In this document: one piece after another, positions 43,791 through 52,798 of the stretch
How positions within the stretch are numbered: the stretch's first letter is position 1
How the letters are laid out: the number at the start of each line of letters is the position of its first letter
Assembly (NCBI GenBank): GCA_035541265.1
Contig: DATKNQ010000012.1
Coordinates: 1 to 60,720, forward strand
DNA: 60,720 nucleotides
Direction: 5' to 3'
Source of the DNA: Bog-159 sp035541265
Lineage (GTDB): Bacteria; Acidobacteriota; Terriglobia; Bryobacterales; Bryobacteraceae
Made by a program: the position numbers and the translations under genes
Notes under the pieces: generated by a model
Told to the model about the DNA's origin: nothing
Seen by the model: only the letters and a program-made list of their open reading frames with translations
The model's database searches: none

Positions 43791-43971
43791 GTTGGAGCGC
43801 CGTGATCTGGTCGCCGGAAGGTCGCGCCGATCTGCGGGCAATCGTACAAGAAGTCGCGATAGAGATTCTGCGCTGTATTGATCGTTACTTGGCCGACCGG
43901 AGCGGGGATGTGAAAAAACTCAAGCCACCGCGAAACGGGTTTCCGGCTGCGGCCGCGAGGCTTACCGGTAG
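43787..43971 (+). pseudogene. RelE/ParE-type toxin relic with internal deletion
   Basis: The start matches the toxin family (MSWSAVIWSPEGRADLRAI, then ILRCIDRYLADRSGDVKKLK). After residue 48 (PPR) the frame is lost: an extra A in CGAAACGGG (43931-43939) moves it by one base. The usual middle of the domain is missing and the typical end REAYR with stop appears in another frame at 43954-43971. The reading then runs on to 44017. Relative to family members about 30 residues are missing, so the toxin should be inactive. Confidence 0.7.
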
Positions 43972-43999
43972 CGCGCCGCCTCCGCATGTCCGTAAACGC

Positions 44000-44027
44000 A
44001 AAAGGGCGCTCCCTTGACGGAGCGCCC
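44000..44027 (-). terminator. Rho-independent terminator of the HGPTT-repeat protein gene
   Basis: GGGCGCTC (44004-44011) pairs with GAGCGCCC (44020-44027) around an 8-base loop. AAAA at 44000-44003 gives the T tail on the minus strand. It lies 27 bases after the stop at 44054. Confidence 0.8.
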
Positions 44028-44053
44028 CTCGATCACTTTCTGTTGCCGCTTCC

Positions 44054-45895
44054 CTACTGCACGTCGCTGACCTTGCCGTTCATGAACGTCACCTTCACGT
44101 CCTTGTACACATAGATCTTCTTCGACCCGACATCAAATTTCTTGACGGGCTGGCCCAGGGCGGCGACCACCTGGTCGATGGATTGGCCGATGTTAATGCT
44201 CGGCGTCTCCGCTGGCGCGGCGGCTGTATCGTTAGGCCCCGAGGAAACCGCCGCATCGGCGGTGGCGTCCTTCTCCACCGCGTCGGCTTCTTTGGACTCC
44301 TGGTTAATTTCGCCCTTCACTTCGTCTTCTGGCGGTGGAGGCGGAGCAGCGGCGGCCATGGCCGACTCGACCGGTTTGCCCTGCGCCGAAGAGGGCGCAG
44401 CCGGTATGCCGCCCTTGCCTTCCTTGGCCTGCAGGTCCTGCATGCCCTGGTCGATGGTTTGGCGCATGTGGTTCTGCATCTCCTGCAGGTCGGCGAGTTG
44501 GATGGAAACCGTGTCGCCGATGGGGCATTCCTTGCCGCCCTTGCTGGCGAGCACCGCCAGATTCACAGCCGTCGCATCCGGCGCATTCGGACCCGGCGAG
44601 AGTTGCACGGCATCGCCCTGGCTGAGCGCGCACTCATTGCCGCTGGCGTCGACGACGTCCACATCGGCCCCCGCTACGAAAACATGCGTATGGCCGTCGT
44701 CTAACATTCGCTGGATGCTGCTGGAGGCCGCATCCGGCTCGGCGCTGGCGTTGGAACGATTGGCGGCTTCGGCATTTTCGATGGCGATCTGGTTCTTCAC
44801 CTCATCGGCGATCAGTTGCTTGGTCTCCGGAGACAGAGGCGTCACGCCATTGAGAGCTGCTGCCTGAGCCTGTGCATCCGCCTGTGCCTGATAAGCCGCC
44901 ATCAGGGAGTTCGCGATGATGTAGTCAGTCAGCCACAGCGAGGCGCTGGCATACACGGGATACGGCGTGAAGTAGGCGCCATAGTAGGCATACCAGGGAT
45001 TGCCGCCCCAGCCCCACGCGAATGTGACTGGTGCGACCCAGGGATTGTATACCCAGCCGTAGTAAGCCGGCGGATAGTAGTACGCGGGGTAATACGGGTT
45101 GATATAGACGCCGTGATAATAATAGCGGCCGTAATAAGCGTGATAGTAACGCCCGTGATAGTAGTAAGAACGGCGGGCATATTCGTGGCCGTGATAGCGA
45201 TAAGGCCGCTGGACGTATCCGCGCCCGCCGCGCTCGGCGTAGACGCGGCTGTGGTCGGCCCGCTCATGCATCACCTGGCGATTGCCGTTCAAACCGCGAT
45301 GCACGTCAACGCCGCGCTTGGGATCGTGTACCGTGGCGACCCGGCCGTCGGGCCGCTTGACCACCGTGCTGCCGTTCCGGGTCTGATGTACCGTCGCGTT
45401 TCGCGCTACCGGGTGCGAGCCAACCGTCTGGGTATGGGCTGTGCTCGCCGTGTGTCCGCTCGACCCAAAAGTCTTTCCGCCTGTCGCTGACGACGGATGA
45501 GCCGCGCCGCCGGCAGCCGTGTGTCCCGCGCCACCGGCCGTGGTATGGCTGGCCGGTGTCGTGCTGTGGGTCGTGTGGGTGGGGCTGGTTGTCGGACCGT
45601 GGCTGCTGGTGGTTGGACCGTGGCTGCTGGTGGTTGGACCGTGGCTGGTGGTTGTCGGACCGTGGCTGCTGGTGGTCGGACCGTGGCTGGTGGTGGTCGG
45701 ACCGTGTCCCGCTGTGGTCGGTCCATGAGATGCCGTCGACGGCCCCTTCGGCGCGCTGGCCGGCTTAGCCGCGGGGGCCTTAGCCGGGGCAGAGGGTTTA
45801 GAGGCGCTTGCTGCCGGGCTGGCGAACGGCAGCAGAGCCAGCGCCGCAGCCAAACATCCGGTCGAAAAAATCGTGCGAACTCCGCGTATTCTCAT
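44054..45895 (-). CDS. Exported repeat protein with HGPTT array, Tyr-rich middle and SmpA/OmlA-like C-terminal module
   Basis: A 613-residue protein with signal peptide (LAAALALLPFASPAASA). Seven HGPTT heptads occupy residues about 57-105, followed by a Thr/Ser/His-rich stretch, a Tyr/Pro-rich centre (YYYHGRYYHAYYGRYYYHG), a helical Gln/Ala part and a domain with VFVAGADVDVVDASG. The last 50 residues contain SIDQVVAALGQPVKKF and IYVYKDVKVTFMNGKV, a fold like the SmpA/OmlA-BamE lipoprotein domain. The same module ends the neighbouring gene at 45945-46805. Function unknown; a surface or envelope-assembly role is inferred. Confidence 0.78.
   Translation of the reverse strand: MRIRGVRTIFSTGCLAAALALLPFASPAASASKPSAPAKAPAAKPASAPKGPSTASHGPTTAGHGPTTTSHGPTTSSHGPTTTSHGPTTSSHGPTTSSHGPTTSPTHTTHSTTPASHTTAGGAGHTAAGGAAHPSSATGGKTFGSSGHTASTAHTQTVGSHPVARNATVHQTRNGSTVVKRPDGRVATVHDPKRGVDVHRGLNGNRQVMHERADHSRVYAERGGRGYVQRPYRYHGHEYARRSYYYHGRYYHAYYGRYYYHGVYINPYYPAYYYPPAYYGWVYNPWVAPVTFAWGWGGNPWYAYYGAYFTPYPVYASASLWLTDYIIANSLMAAYQAQADAQAQAAALNGVTPLSPETKQLIADEVKNQIAIENAEAANRSNASAEPDAASSSIQRMLDDGHTHVFVAGADVDVVDASGNECALSQGDAVQLSPGPNAPDATAVNLAVLASKGGKECPIGDTVSIQLADLQEMQNHMRQTIDQGMQDLQAKEGKGGIPAAPSSAQGKPVESAMAAAAPPPPPEDEVKGEINQESKEADAVEKDATADAAVSSGPNDTAAAPAETPSINIGQSIDQVVAALGQPVKKFDVGSKKIYVYKDVKVTFMNGKVSDVQ
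45580..45727 (-). repeat. Seven 21-bp tandem repeats encoding HGPTT heptads
   Basis: Minus-strand units encode [S/G]-HGPTT-[A/S/T] in tandem. On the plus strand the recurring core is GGACCGTGGCTG. The copies are nearly identical, with mostly third-position or Ser/Thr changes, which points to recent slippage. Reading it as a CRISPR array is excluded because there are no unique spacers. Confidence 0.85.
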
Positions 45896-45944
45896 GAAAG
45901 AATCTCCTGTTGCGGTTCCCGGTGACAGCTTGGACGGCGCCTGG

Positions 45945-46805
45945 TTACTCGACGTCCTTAACCTTTCCGTTGACGAACGTAACTTTCAAATCCTTGTAAA
46001 AGTAAATCTCTTTGGTGGAAGTCTTCGCCTTTTTCACCGGTTGGCCAAGGGCGGCCACAACTTCCTCGGTGCTCATGCCGACCTTCACTTCCACGGGGTC
46101 GGCGGGTGGTGGAGGAGGCGGCGCGAGCGGCGCCGGTGCCGCCTCGGCTGGCTGCGCCGCCGGCGGCGCAGCCGGAGCTGGCTCCGCGGGCGCTTCCTGC
46201 TGACCTCCTTGCGGAGCGGGAGCCTGCTGCTGTTGCTGGTCGCCCTTCGCGTCTTTCGAGTCCTCGGCAGGTTCGGCGGTGATGACCTCGTGTACGGCCT
46301 TCAGAGCTTGTTCGGGGGTGGGCGTAAACGCGCCGAAAGGAATCGTTAAGGCCGCGATGTAGCGGGTGTCGTTAATCGCGTCGGTGAAGAAATCGAAGAC
46401 GACGGCATTCTCCTTGACGTCGATCTTTGTGATCCAAAACTTCTCGCCGGAGACGAAATTCCGCGTCGTAACGGATGGCGCACTTCCCGATCCCGGAAAC
46501 AGGTGGCCGAACTTCTTGATCCTCTCCCCGACGCCGCAGGCTTTGGTCGGGACAATCTTCCCCTCTTTGTAAAAGTTCATGCACGGGTTGGCCGTGCTGG
46601 TAGCGCCCACCATCAGCACCTTATCTTTGTGCAGCAGGATGACGGACCCGGCTGTGACGATGTCGGTTTTGTCGTCAGTCGTTTTAGTCAGATGGTATTC
46701 GCCCTCGAGGGCCTTTTGGATACCAGCAGTATCCTGGGCGTAGACGGTCGCGCAGGCTGTGACCAGTACGGCTAGGAGCGTGCCCGGGTAGATTCGAGTC
46801 CTCAT
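45945..46805 (-). CDS. Exported protein with SmpA/OmlA-like C-terminal module
   Basis: A 286-residue protein with signal MRTRIYPGTLLAVLVTACAT. The N-terminal half (about 25-185) is a beta-rich domain (GEYHLTKTTDDKTDIVTAG, KFWITKIDVKENAVVFDFFT). A Pro/Ala/Gln linker (about 190-235) leads to a C-terminal module with STEEVVAALGQPVKKAKTST and YKDLKVTFVNGKVKDVE, nearly identical in pattern to the end of the next gene downstream. GAGGAAGAG precedes the ATG. A -35/-10 promoter at 46878-46906 lies upstream. Confidence 0.8.
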   Translation of the reverse strand: MRTRIYPGTLLAVLVTACATVYAQDTAGIQKALEGEYHLTKTTDDKTDIVTAGSVILLHKDKVLMVGATSTANPCMNFYKEGKIVPTKACGVGERIKKFGHLFPGSGSAPSVTTRNFVSGEKFWITKIDVKENAVVFDFFTDAINDTRYIAALTIPFGAFTPTPEQALKAVHEVITAEPAEDSKDAKGDQQQQQAPAPQGGQQEAPAEPAPAAPPAAQPAEAAPAPLAPPPPPPADPVEVKVGMSTEEVVAALGQPVKKAKTSTKEIYFYKDLKVTFVNGKVKDVE

Positions 46806-46877
46806 GATAGCTCTTCCTCTATTGCGTGTGATTTATCCGGCCTAGAAGTGATCCTTAATAGGAGAAATCGTGGGTTG

Positions 46878-46906
46878 ATTATACAACCGGGCTTTTCCCG
46901 ACGCAA
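46878..46906 (-). promoter_or_regulatory. Sigma-70-type promoter of the 45945-46805 gene
   Basis: On the minus strand TTGCGT (46906 to 46901) and TATAAT (46883 to 46878) are separated by exactly 17 bases. The -10 is a perfect match and the start codon lies about 73 bases further on. It probably drives the gene at 45945-46805 and perhaps its downstream paralogue. Confidence 0.6.
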
Positions 46907-47161
46907 TAGTTTCGACCGATTCACCAAGTTTGCCTTGGTTGATCCGTTCCAACGGTTCTATACCTCTGGCATTTCACATAGCGGGCCGCTTGTAATATTC
47001 GTACTTCCAGTCGGGTAAAGACCCGAACCGGAATCGAAAGACGAGCTGAACCTGCATAATGATATGCGTGTTGCGGCGCGGAACCTGCCAGAAATACACC
47101 GTTACCAGACAGCGTTTTTAGGACTCAAAACGTATCGTTCGTCCGATAAGCCGTTCGGTAC
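46907..47161. other. Gene-free stretch
   Basis: Together with 46806-46877 this forms about 356 bases without a supported gene. Small frames here lack coding character. Apart from the promoter described, no repeat, hairpin terminator or RNA signature is seen. Confidence 0.5.
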
Positions 47162-47521
47162 TTACGCGGAGGCTGGTTGCGGGAAGCTACGCAGGGCGGC
47201 CGCTTCACCGGTGAACGTCTCAAACACCGTGATGAGCTTGGTGATCTGCATCAACTCCTGCAGCTTCTTCTGCAAATTCAAGAGCTTCAACTGGCCACCG
47301 CGGCTGGTCACCGTGGCGTAGCTGCCCACGAACTGCCCCAGCCCGGTGCTGTCGATGTAGCTCACGTTCGCCAGGTTCAGCAGAATGTTCCGATGCCCGC
47401 CATCCAGCATTTCCTTGATCGTGTCGCGGAGCGCAGTTGCCTCTTCGCCGATGGTGATCCGGCCATCCAGGTCCAGGATGACCACATCGCCGCTTTCACG
47501 GACATTGATCTTCAGACTCAT
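47162..47521 (-). CDS. STAS-domain anti-sigma-factor antagonist
   Basis: A 119-residue single STAS domain, SpoIIAA-like. ISNV-type first strand is VVILDLDGRITIG, and the phosphorylatable Ser lies in VSYIDSTGLGQFVG. LNLQKKLQELMQITKLITVF is the typical C-terminal part. When dephosphorylated such proteins bind a serine-kinase anti-sigma factor and release its sigma partner. No kinase partner is adjacent, so the partner must be elsewhere. ATG 47521 is the natural start. Confidence 0.92.
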   Translation of the reverse strand: MSLKINVRESGDVVILDLDGRITIGEEATALRDTIKEMLDGGHRNILLNLANVSYIDSTGLGQFVGSYATVTSRGGQLKLLNLQKKLQELMQITKLITVFETFTGEAAALRSFPQPASA

Positions 47522-47622
47522 GCGTGTGTATTCCTTCCGGCCCGGCGCAAACAATCTGCGGCGGGCACCCCCAAGGATAACTCGATTTACGGCGCGGAGC
47601 GCAGGAGAAAGGAAATTTCGGC

Positions 47623-48078
47623 CTACTTTTCGGAAACCGACTTTTGGGCCAGTTCACCGATGATCGGCAGCGGAAAAGCCTCTTCATGGCTGGCCTTGAT
47701 GATCATGAAGATCGACATCCCCAGCAGGATCGCCTCGATGATGCCGTTGATGTGCACGTGTGGGATATCGGAGAAAATTGGCTTCAGGACCCAGTCTTCG
47801 ATCAGCCACGCAACAAATAGATAGAGGCCCTGAAAGGCGTGGAAGCGGACCGCGCGGTTGTTGCGGAACCTTTCCGAAGCCAGCACGATGATGGAGGAGA
47901 TCCAGCCGATACCGGGGACATAGCACAGGATGGACGCCGTGCGCGGCGTGATGGAGGCGAATGGATCACCGGATGGACCTCTGGGCCCCCTTGGGGCTAT
48001 GGGCTGCCGGGCGCCGCATTTGGCGCAATAAACATCCGCCTCCCCTACCTGGTCCCCGCACTGGCTGCAAAAAGGCAT
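47623..48078 (-). CDS. Zinc-ribbon membrane protein (DUF4870-like)
   Basis: A 151-residue protein with an N-terminal double CxxC zinc ribbon (FCSQCG and YCAKCG), a Pro/Gly linker, and then three or so membrane helices (SILCYVPGIGWISSIIVLAS, GLYLFVAWLIEDWVL, AILLGMSIFMIIKA). The helical part with the sequence NNRAVRFHAFQ resembles the DUF4870/Tic20-like family. Function unknown. It lies 101 bases upstream of the STAS gene on the same strand. Confidence 0.75.
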   Translation of the reverse strand: MPFCSQCGDQVGEADVYCAKCGARQPIAPRGPRGPSGDPFASITPRTASILCYVPGIGWISSIIVLASERFRNNRAVRFHAFQGLYLFVAWLIEDWVLKPIFSDIPHVHINGIIEAILLGMSIFMIIKASHEEAFPLPIIGELAQKSVSEK

Positions 48079-48152
48079 CCGTAATCTGATACGTTACGCT
48101 AACCCGGAATGTTCCCGCAAGCCGGTGGGGCCAAAGCACTTGCCATCGGCGC

Positions 48153-48689
48153 TCACTTCACATGGAACGGCACGGAAGCGACGTGATTCTCCCACTCCAT
48201 TTGCAGCCGGCCGGACTTGGAGCCGCTGCTCGAGAGCGTGATTTTGAAGACTTCAACGGGTGACGGCGGCTTGCTCATTTCCATCTTGACGCGCCCCAGG
48301 TCCATTTCTTTCTTATAGGCCAGACCCCACTCGCCGGTGGCCTTGCTGACGATGAGTTCCCAGTGGTCGGGATCGGCCACGTCGACGAACAGTGTGTAAT
48401 CGCCGGCCGGGACGTGCAGTCCGTGGATATCCAGATCGGCATCGGTATGCAGCGCCGTAGCCGCGTTGGCGCCGGCGCGCCACACCGGGTACGTTTTGTC
48501 ATGCGAGATGAGGCCGCCCTCGCCGAAGACCTTGCGACCGCGGACGGAGGGAGCCGAATACTTGATCGAGATGGATTTGCCTTCGATGGTGACGGAGGTG
48601 GATGCCGGCGGGCTGGGCGGAGCGAATCCTAAGCTGCACCCGGCCGCCAAAGTAGCGATCGCGGCGCACGTAAAGACGGACTTGGTCAT
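48153..48689 (-). CDS. DUF2911 family exported protein
   Basis: A 178-residue protein. AAGGAG before ATG 48689 fixes the start. It has a signal peptide with AAGCS lipobox-like sequence, so it may be a lipoprotein (Cys18). The DUF2911 domain shows SISIKYSAPSVRGRKVFGEG, WRAGANAATALHTDADLDIH, VPAGDYTLFVDV and WGLAYKKEMDLGRVKM. The role of DUF2911 is unknown; members are common in Bacteroidetes and Acidobacteriota. Confidence 0.88.
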   Translation of the reverse strand: MTKSVFTCAAIATLAAGCSLGFAPPSPPASTSVTIEGKSISIKYSAPSVRGRKVFGEGGLISHDKTYPVWRAGANAATALHTDADLDIHGLHVPAGDYTLFVDVADPDHWELIVSKATGEWGLAYKKEMDLGRVKMEMSKPPSPVEVFKITLSSSGSKSGRLQMEWENHVASVPFHVK

Positions 48690-48752
48690 GGGGTGGATCT
48701 CCTTGATGAAATCGGAATTGCGCATACATGACTAGCCTACTCCAAAGCAGGC

Positions 48753-49556
48753 TCAATGCGGCGGCAGCTTCCGGTAGTTAGAATACGTCGTATCGAGCTC
48801 GATGTGGATCGCTTTCACCAGCGCCACGCGAGCCGATGCCTCGATCCGAAAGTGCCCGGGCAGCCAGACTCCGCCGTTCACCGGCGTCATCTGAAAATCG
48901 AGGCGCGCGCCTTTGCTCAAGCGCGCGAAAAACAGGCCCCACCAGATATTGTCGGCGACCTCGGCTTCGGTTTGGAGCCATTGGTAGCTGGCCGTGTCGA
49001 TCCATACCTTGCCGCGGAACTTCGAGAACAGCTTCGAGATCCTGGTGCGGCCATGGAAACCAGGCCTTGGCGTGGCTTCGATGACCCAGGTGTCGCGGCC
49101 GGCCAGCGGCGCATGCCCTGCGATTCTGAAGTCGAAGGCCTCGGGGATCTCGGCGATGGGTTCGCGGTCGCGCTGCCGGCGCGCCTCCCAATCCGCGACC
49201 CGCCGCTGGCGCTCGGCCGGCGTCTCTTTCTTGCGCTGGGCCGCGGCTTCATCCAGTTTGGCCTGTTCCTGGCGTGCCTCCTCGGCCGACACCGGGCGAT
49301 CGTCTCTGCCCACCACCCGGCGATAAGGCGTGCCTTCGATCATGTTGATCTCATAGAGCACGATCTTGTGACTTTTCACACGGCCGGCGGAATCGAACTC
49401 GCGGGTCTCCGAACGCTGCTCGAAATCGTAATCGCGCGTGGCTAGCAGACTCTTTTCCATCTGCTGGACGCCGCGCCGCGCGATCTCGCGCGGATCCTGC
49501 GCGCAGGCCAGACCGCATGCCGCGGCCAGTAGCAGGATGGCCCGCGCCGGCGTCAT
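48753..49556 (-). CDS. Exported hypothetical protein, outer-membrane-lipoprotein-sorting-like
   Basis: A 267-residue protein with signal peptide MTPARAILLLAAACGLACAQ. A helical Gln/Glu/Arg segment (about 80-120) separates two beta-rich halves: DFEQRSETREFDSAGRVKSH and, later, TWVIEATPRPGFHGRTR, GKVWIDTASYQWLQTEAEVA and WLPGHFRIEASARVALV. The second half recalls the LolA/outer-membrane lipoprotein sorting fold. The ATG overlaps the pgeF stop (ATGA), so it is coupled to that gene. Confidence 0.72.
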   Translation of the reverse strand: MTPARAILLLAAACGLACAQDPREIARRGVQQMEKSLLATRDYDFEQRSETREFDSAGRVKSHKIVLYEINMIEGTPYRRVVGRDDRPVSAEEARQEQAKLDEAAAQRKKETPAERQRRVADWEARRQRDREPIAEIPEAFDFRIAGHAPLAGRDTWVIEATPRPGFHGRTRISKLFSKFRGKVWIDTASYQWLQTEAEVADNIWWGLFFARLSKGARLDFQMTPVNGGVWLPGHFRIEASARVALVKAIHIELDTTYSNYRKLPPH

Positions 49557-50193
49557 CGCACTCCCACGAACGAGAGCATACGTCCGGAGCGTTCTTTGTC
49601 GCGGCGATAGGAGTGGAAATCGGATTCGCCGCACCGCGTGCAAAGACCGGCCACGTAGATGTGGGATTCGGGAACGCCGGCAGTCCGCAACTGCCCGCGA
49701 TTGGCTTCCGCCAAGTCGATGTACGCGTGGCCGGCCTCGCCGAATTGCGCAGCCACTTCGGGGCCGACCTGGTAGCAGCACTTTCCGATGCCCGGACCGA
49801 TAGCGGCGTGCAGACGGCCGGGCCGGCTGCCGAATTCCTCTTGCATGCGGCGCACGGCCTGGCCGGCGATGCCGTGCACGGCCCCGCGCCAACCCGCATG
49901 CACTGCGGCCACCGCGCGGTGCTCCTCATCCACCAGCAGGATCGGGATGCAATCGGCGGTCTTGACCGCCACCAGCCGGCCGGGCGTGCTCTCGAGCAGC
50001 CCGTCGCCTTCGCCGAGCAAGCCGGTCCGCCCGCCGGCCGCAACGCAGATATCGGAGTGAATCTGGTGCAGAGTGGCCAGGCGCGGGTCGTGCGCGAGGC
50101 GCGCCGCGTGGCGCGTGCCGAATCCGTGTTCCAGCCACGCAAACGATTCGAGCGGGCGTACGCGGAAGATGCCTTGAGAGTCCTGGTAAAACA

Positions 50194-50194
<1 letters not shown>
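49553..50194 (-). CDS. pgeF: Purine nucleoside phosphorylase/laccase-domain protein YfiH (PgeF)
   Basis: A 213-residue protein of the YfiH/DUF152 family, now known as purine nucleoside phosphorylase/adenosine deaminase and, in E. coli, a peptidoglycan-editing factor. Metal site residues are His46 in TLHQIHSD, Cys82 in KTADCIP, and His99 in AVHAGWRG. RSGRMLSFVGVR ends the protein. The GTG start at 50194 shares one base with the nuoB stop. The longer reading in this frame into nuoB is a shadow. Confidence 0.85.
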
Positions 50195-50760
<566 letters not shown>

Positions 50761-50781
50761 CCGAACCCTCCCTTGGAACCG

Positions 50782-51531
50782 TTATTCTATCACTCCGAAA
50801 CGCTCGCGCAGGACGCTGGCGTACGAGGTTTCATCGGCGAGCGCATACTCGGCGCGTCCGGCCGAGGTGGTTTCAATCAGGCGCAGGCCGCTGAGCGTGA
50901 GGCGGCCCGCGGGTGTGGCGAGCGTGCAGATGCGGCCTTGGGTGAAGTGGGATTCGGGCGATGTCTGGTGGAAGTGACAGCGCGCCGCGAATTCACCGAG
51001 CGCGTGCGGTGCTAGCTTGAAGCGGTATTGGGGCGTCCAGCCGCTCCCGGGGTCGCGGCGCAGCAGAATACGGTAATCACAGTCATGGACAATCGAGTAA
51101 GTGGCCTCGCCCTGCACCTGCTCGGCGGCTTGATCCACACGCAGAGGCCGGCGGAAACCGTCGCCGAAGCCGACGTCGGCGAGCCAGGTTTCTTCGAGAT
51201 CCACACGCACCGCCAGGTGATCGAACTCCGGGCTGAAGCCGCCGGATTGGCGGGCGACTTCGGCCGATAGCAGCGTCACGCGAAACCCGAGCGCGGCGAG
51301 CAGTTCGGCGAACAGGCCGTTCAACTCGTAGCAAAAGCCGCCGCGCCGGCGGGTCACAATCTTGTCGAACAGCGCGGCGCTGTCCAACCGAATGGGCCGT
51401 CCCGAGTGGATGTCGAGGTTTTCAAAGGGCACCGCGTAAAGATGCGCCAGGTGCAAGTCGCGCAGGACGCCGGGGGATGCACCGCAAGGCCCGCGGTAGG
51501 CGATGCGCGCGAGGTAGGCCGGAACGTCCAA
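50782..51531 (-). CDS. Arylamine N-acetyltransferase
   Basis: A 249-residue NAT enzyme that acetylates arylamines and hydrazines from acetyl-CoA. The catalytic triad is Cys67 (RRGGFCYELN), His105 (EFDHLAV) and Asp119 (ADVGFGD). PFENLDIH and LYAVPFEN are typical of the N-terminal region. The start is taken as TTG 51531, which gives the standard MDVPAYLARIAYRGP opening; the frame is open further upstream but that part overlaps the divergent neighbour's 5' region. Confidence 0.9.
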   Translation of the reverse strand: MDVPAYLARIAYRGPCGASPGVLRDLHLAHLYAVPFENLDIHSGRPIRLDSAALFDKIVTRRRGGFCYELNGLFAELLAALGFRVTLLSAEVARQSGGFSPEFDHLAVRVDLEETWLADVGFGDGFRRPLRVDQAAEQVQGEATYSIVHDCDYRILLRRDPGSGWTPQYRFKLAPHALGEFAARCHFHQTSPESHFTQGRICTLATPAGRLTLSGLRLIETTSAGRAEYALADETSYASVLRERFGVIE

Positions 51532-51578
51532 GGGCCAGGGTAGCAGAAGCGCCGGCGCGGGCGCTAAGATGAGAGCGC

Positions 51579-51887
51579 ATGAGGGTCTGGCTTCTGGCGA
51601 TGTGTGTTTTGGGTGTCGCGGTGTGGGCGCAGGACGTCGAACCGCCACTGGCGAGCTTCACGGGTACGGTCAAGCATATCAACTCGGCCACGCTGACCCT
51701 GGCACGCCATGATCAGGACGATATGGACATATCCTGCACGCACAAGACCCACTACTTCAAAGGCCGCACGAAGATCAAGCGTGAGGAGATCCATCCGGGA
51801 GACCGTGTGTCGGTTGAGACCAGGCTGGATCTTTATATGAAACCGGAAGCCGTGAACGTGCGGGTGCTGCCGCCAGAGCAGCCGTAG
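51579..51887 (+). CDS. Small exported hypothetical protein
   Basis: A 102-residue protein with signal MRVWLLAMCVLGVAVWA. The mature part is a single beta-rich domain (LASFTGTVKHINSATLTLAR, HYFKGRTKIKREEIHPGD and RVSVETRLDLYMKPEAVNVR) resembling small OB-like DUF5666-type proteins. It starts 47 bases from the divergent NAT gene and ends 3 bases before the cheB pseudogene on the opposite strand. Function unknown. Confidence 0.7.
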   Translation: MRVWLLAMCVLGVAVWAQDVEPPLASFTGTVKHINSATLTLARHDQDDMDISCTHKTHYFKGRTKIKREEIHPGDRVSVETRLDLYMKPEAVNVRVLPPEQP

Positions 51888-51890
51888 GCG

Positions 51891-52798
51891 TCACGCGTTG
51901 GAAGCGGCCGCTGCCAGAATCGCGTTGGGTATGCCCGAGAGCGCCACGACCCGGTCGGCGGCGCCGGCACGGATCGCTTCCCGGGGCATCCCGAAAACGA
52001 CGCAACTGGCTTCGTCCTGCGCGATGGTTGCCGCGTCGGCCTGGCGCATTTTGAGCAGACCCTGCGCGTCATCCGAACCCATCCCCGTCAGCAGCACACC
52101 GGCCGCATGCGCGCCGGCCGATTCCGCCACCGAACTGAACATCACATCCACGGAGGGACGCTGATAGCGGACCCGTGGGCCCGTCTTGACGGCCACGCGG
52201 TAGTCCTCGCTCGCTTTGCGTAGCACCATATGCAGATCTCCGGGCGCGACCAACGCCCGTCCGGGAGCGAGCACGTCACCGTCTCCGGCCTCCTTTACCT
52301 CGAAGGGACACATCTGGTTTAGCCGTGCAGCGAATGCCCGCGAGAAGCCCGCCGGGATGTGCTGTGTGATCACGATACCCGGTGCGCCGGCCGGCAGCCG
52401 CGGCAGCACCTCCGCGATGGCCTCCGTTCCGCCTGCCGATGCGCCGCACCGACGAGGGCGCCCAGTTCCCCGCAACCGGCTTGGCCAGCACCTCGACCGC
52501 GCCGACCGTCAAGGCCTGCATGGCGGTCTGGCAGGAGGTCTGCGCCAGCGAGCTGATCACGATCACCGGCATGGGGTGAAAGTGCATCAGCTTCTTCAGG
52601 AAGGTCAAGCCATTCATCCGCGGCATTTCAATATCCAGTGTCAGCACGTCCGGATTCAGCGCGAGAATTTTATCGCGCGCGATGTAGGGGTCCGGCGCGG
52701 TCCCCACCACCTCCAGGTCGGGCTGGCCCGAGAGCGCCTCGGTCAGAATCTTGCGCACGATGGTGGAGTCATCCACCACCAGCACACGGATTTTCCAT
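51891..52798 (-). pseudogene. cheB: cheB (chemotaxis response regulator/methylesterase) broken in two frames
   Basis: The first part encodes a receiver domain (VLVVDDSTIVRKILTEALS, phospho-acceptor Asp in TLDIEMPRMNG, Lys in VLAKPVAG). Around 52440-52475 the reading moves to another frame that encodes the methylesterase domain with Ser in GASAGGTEAI, His in IVITQHIPAGF and Asp in TGMGSDDAQG, down to 51891. The linker between the two domains, usually tens of residues, is nearly absent. The ATG at 52798 is also out of frame with the receiver by one base (ATGGAAAATCC); GTG 52785 is the only in-frame start. It therefore has two or more lesions. Residues of both active sites are kept. Confidence 0.75.

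Noticed and set aside
45580..45727. Regularly spaced repeats suggestive of a CRISPR array
   Set aside because: The 21-bp units are direct tandem copies with no variable spacers and encode HGPTT heptads; no cas genes are in the window.
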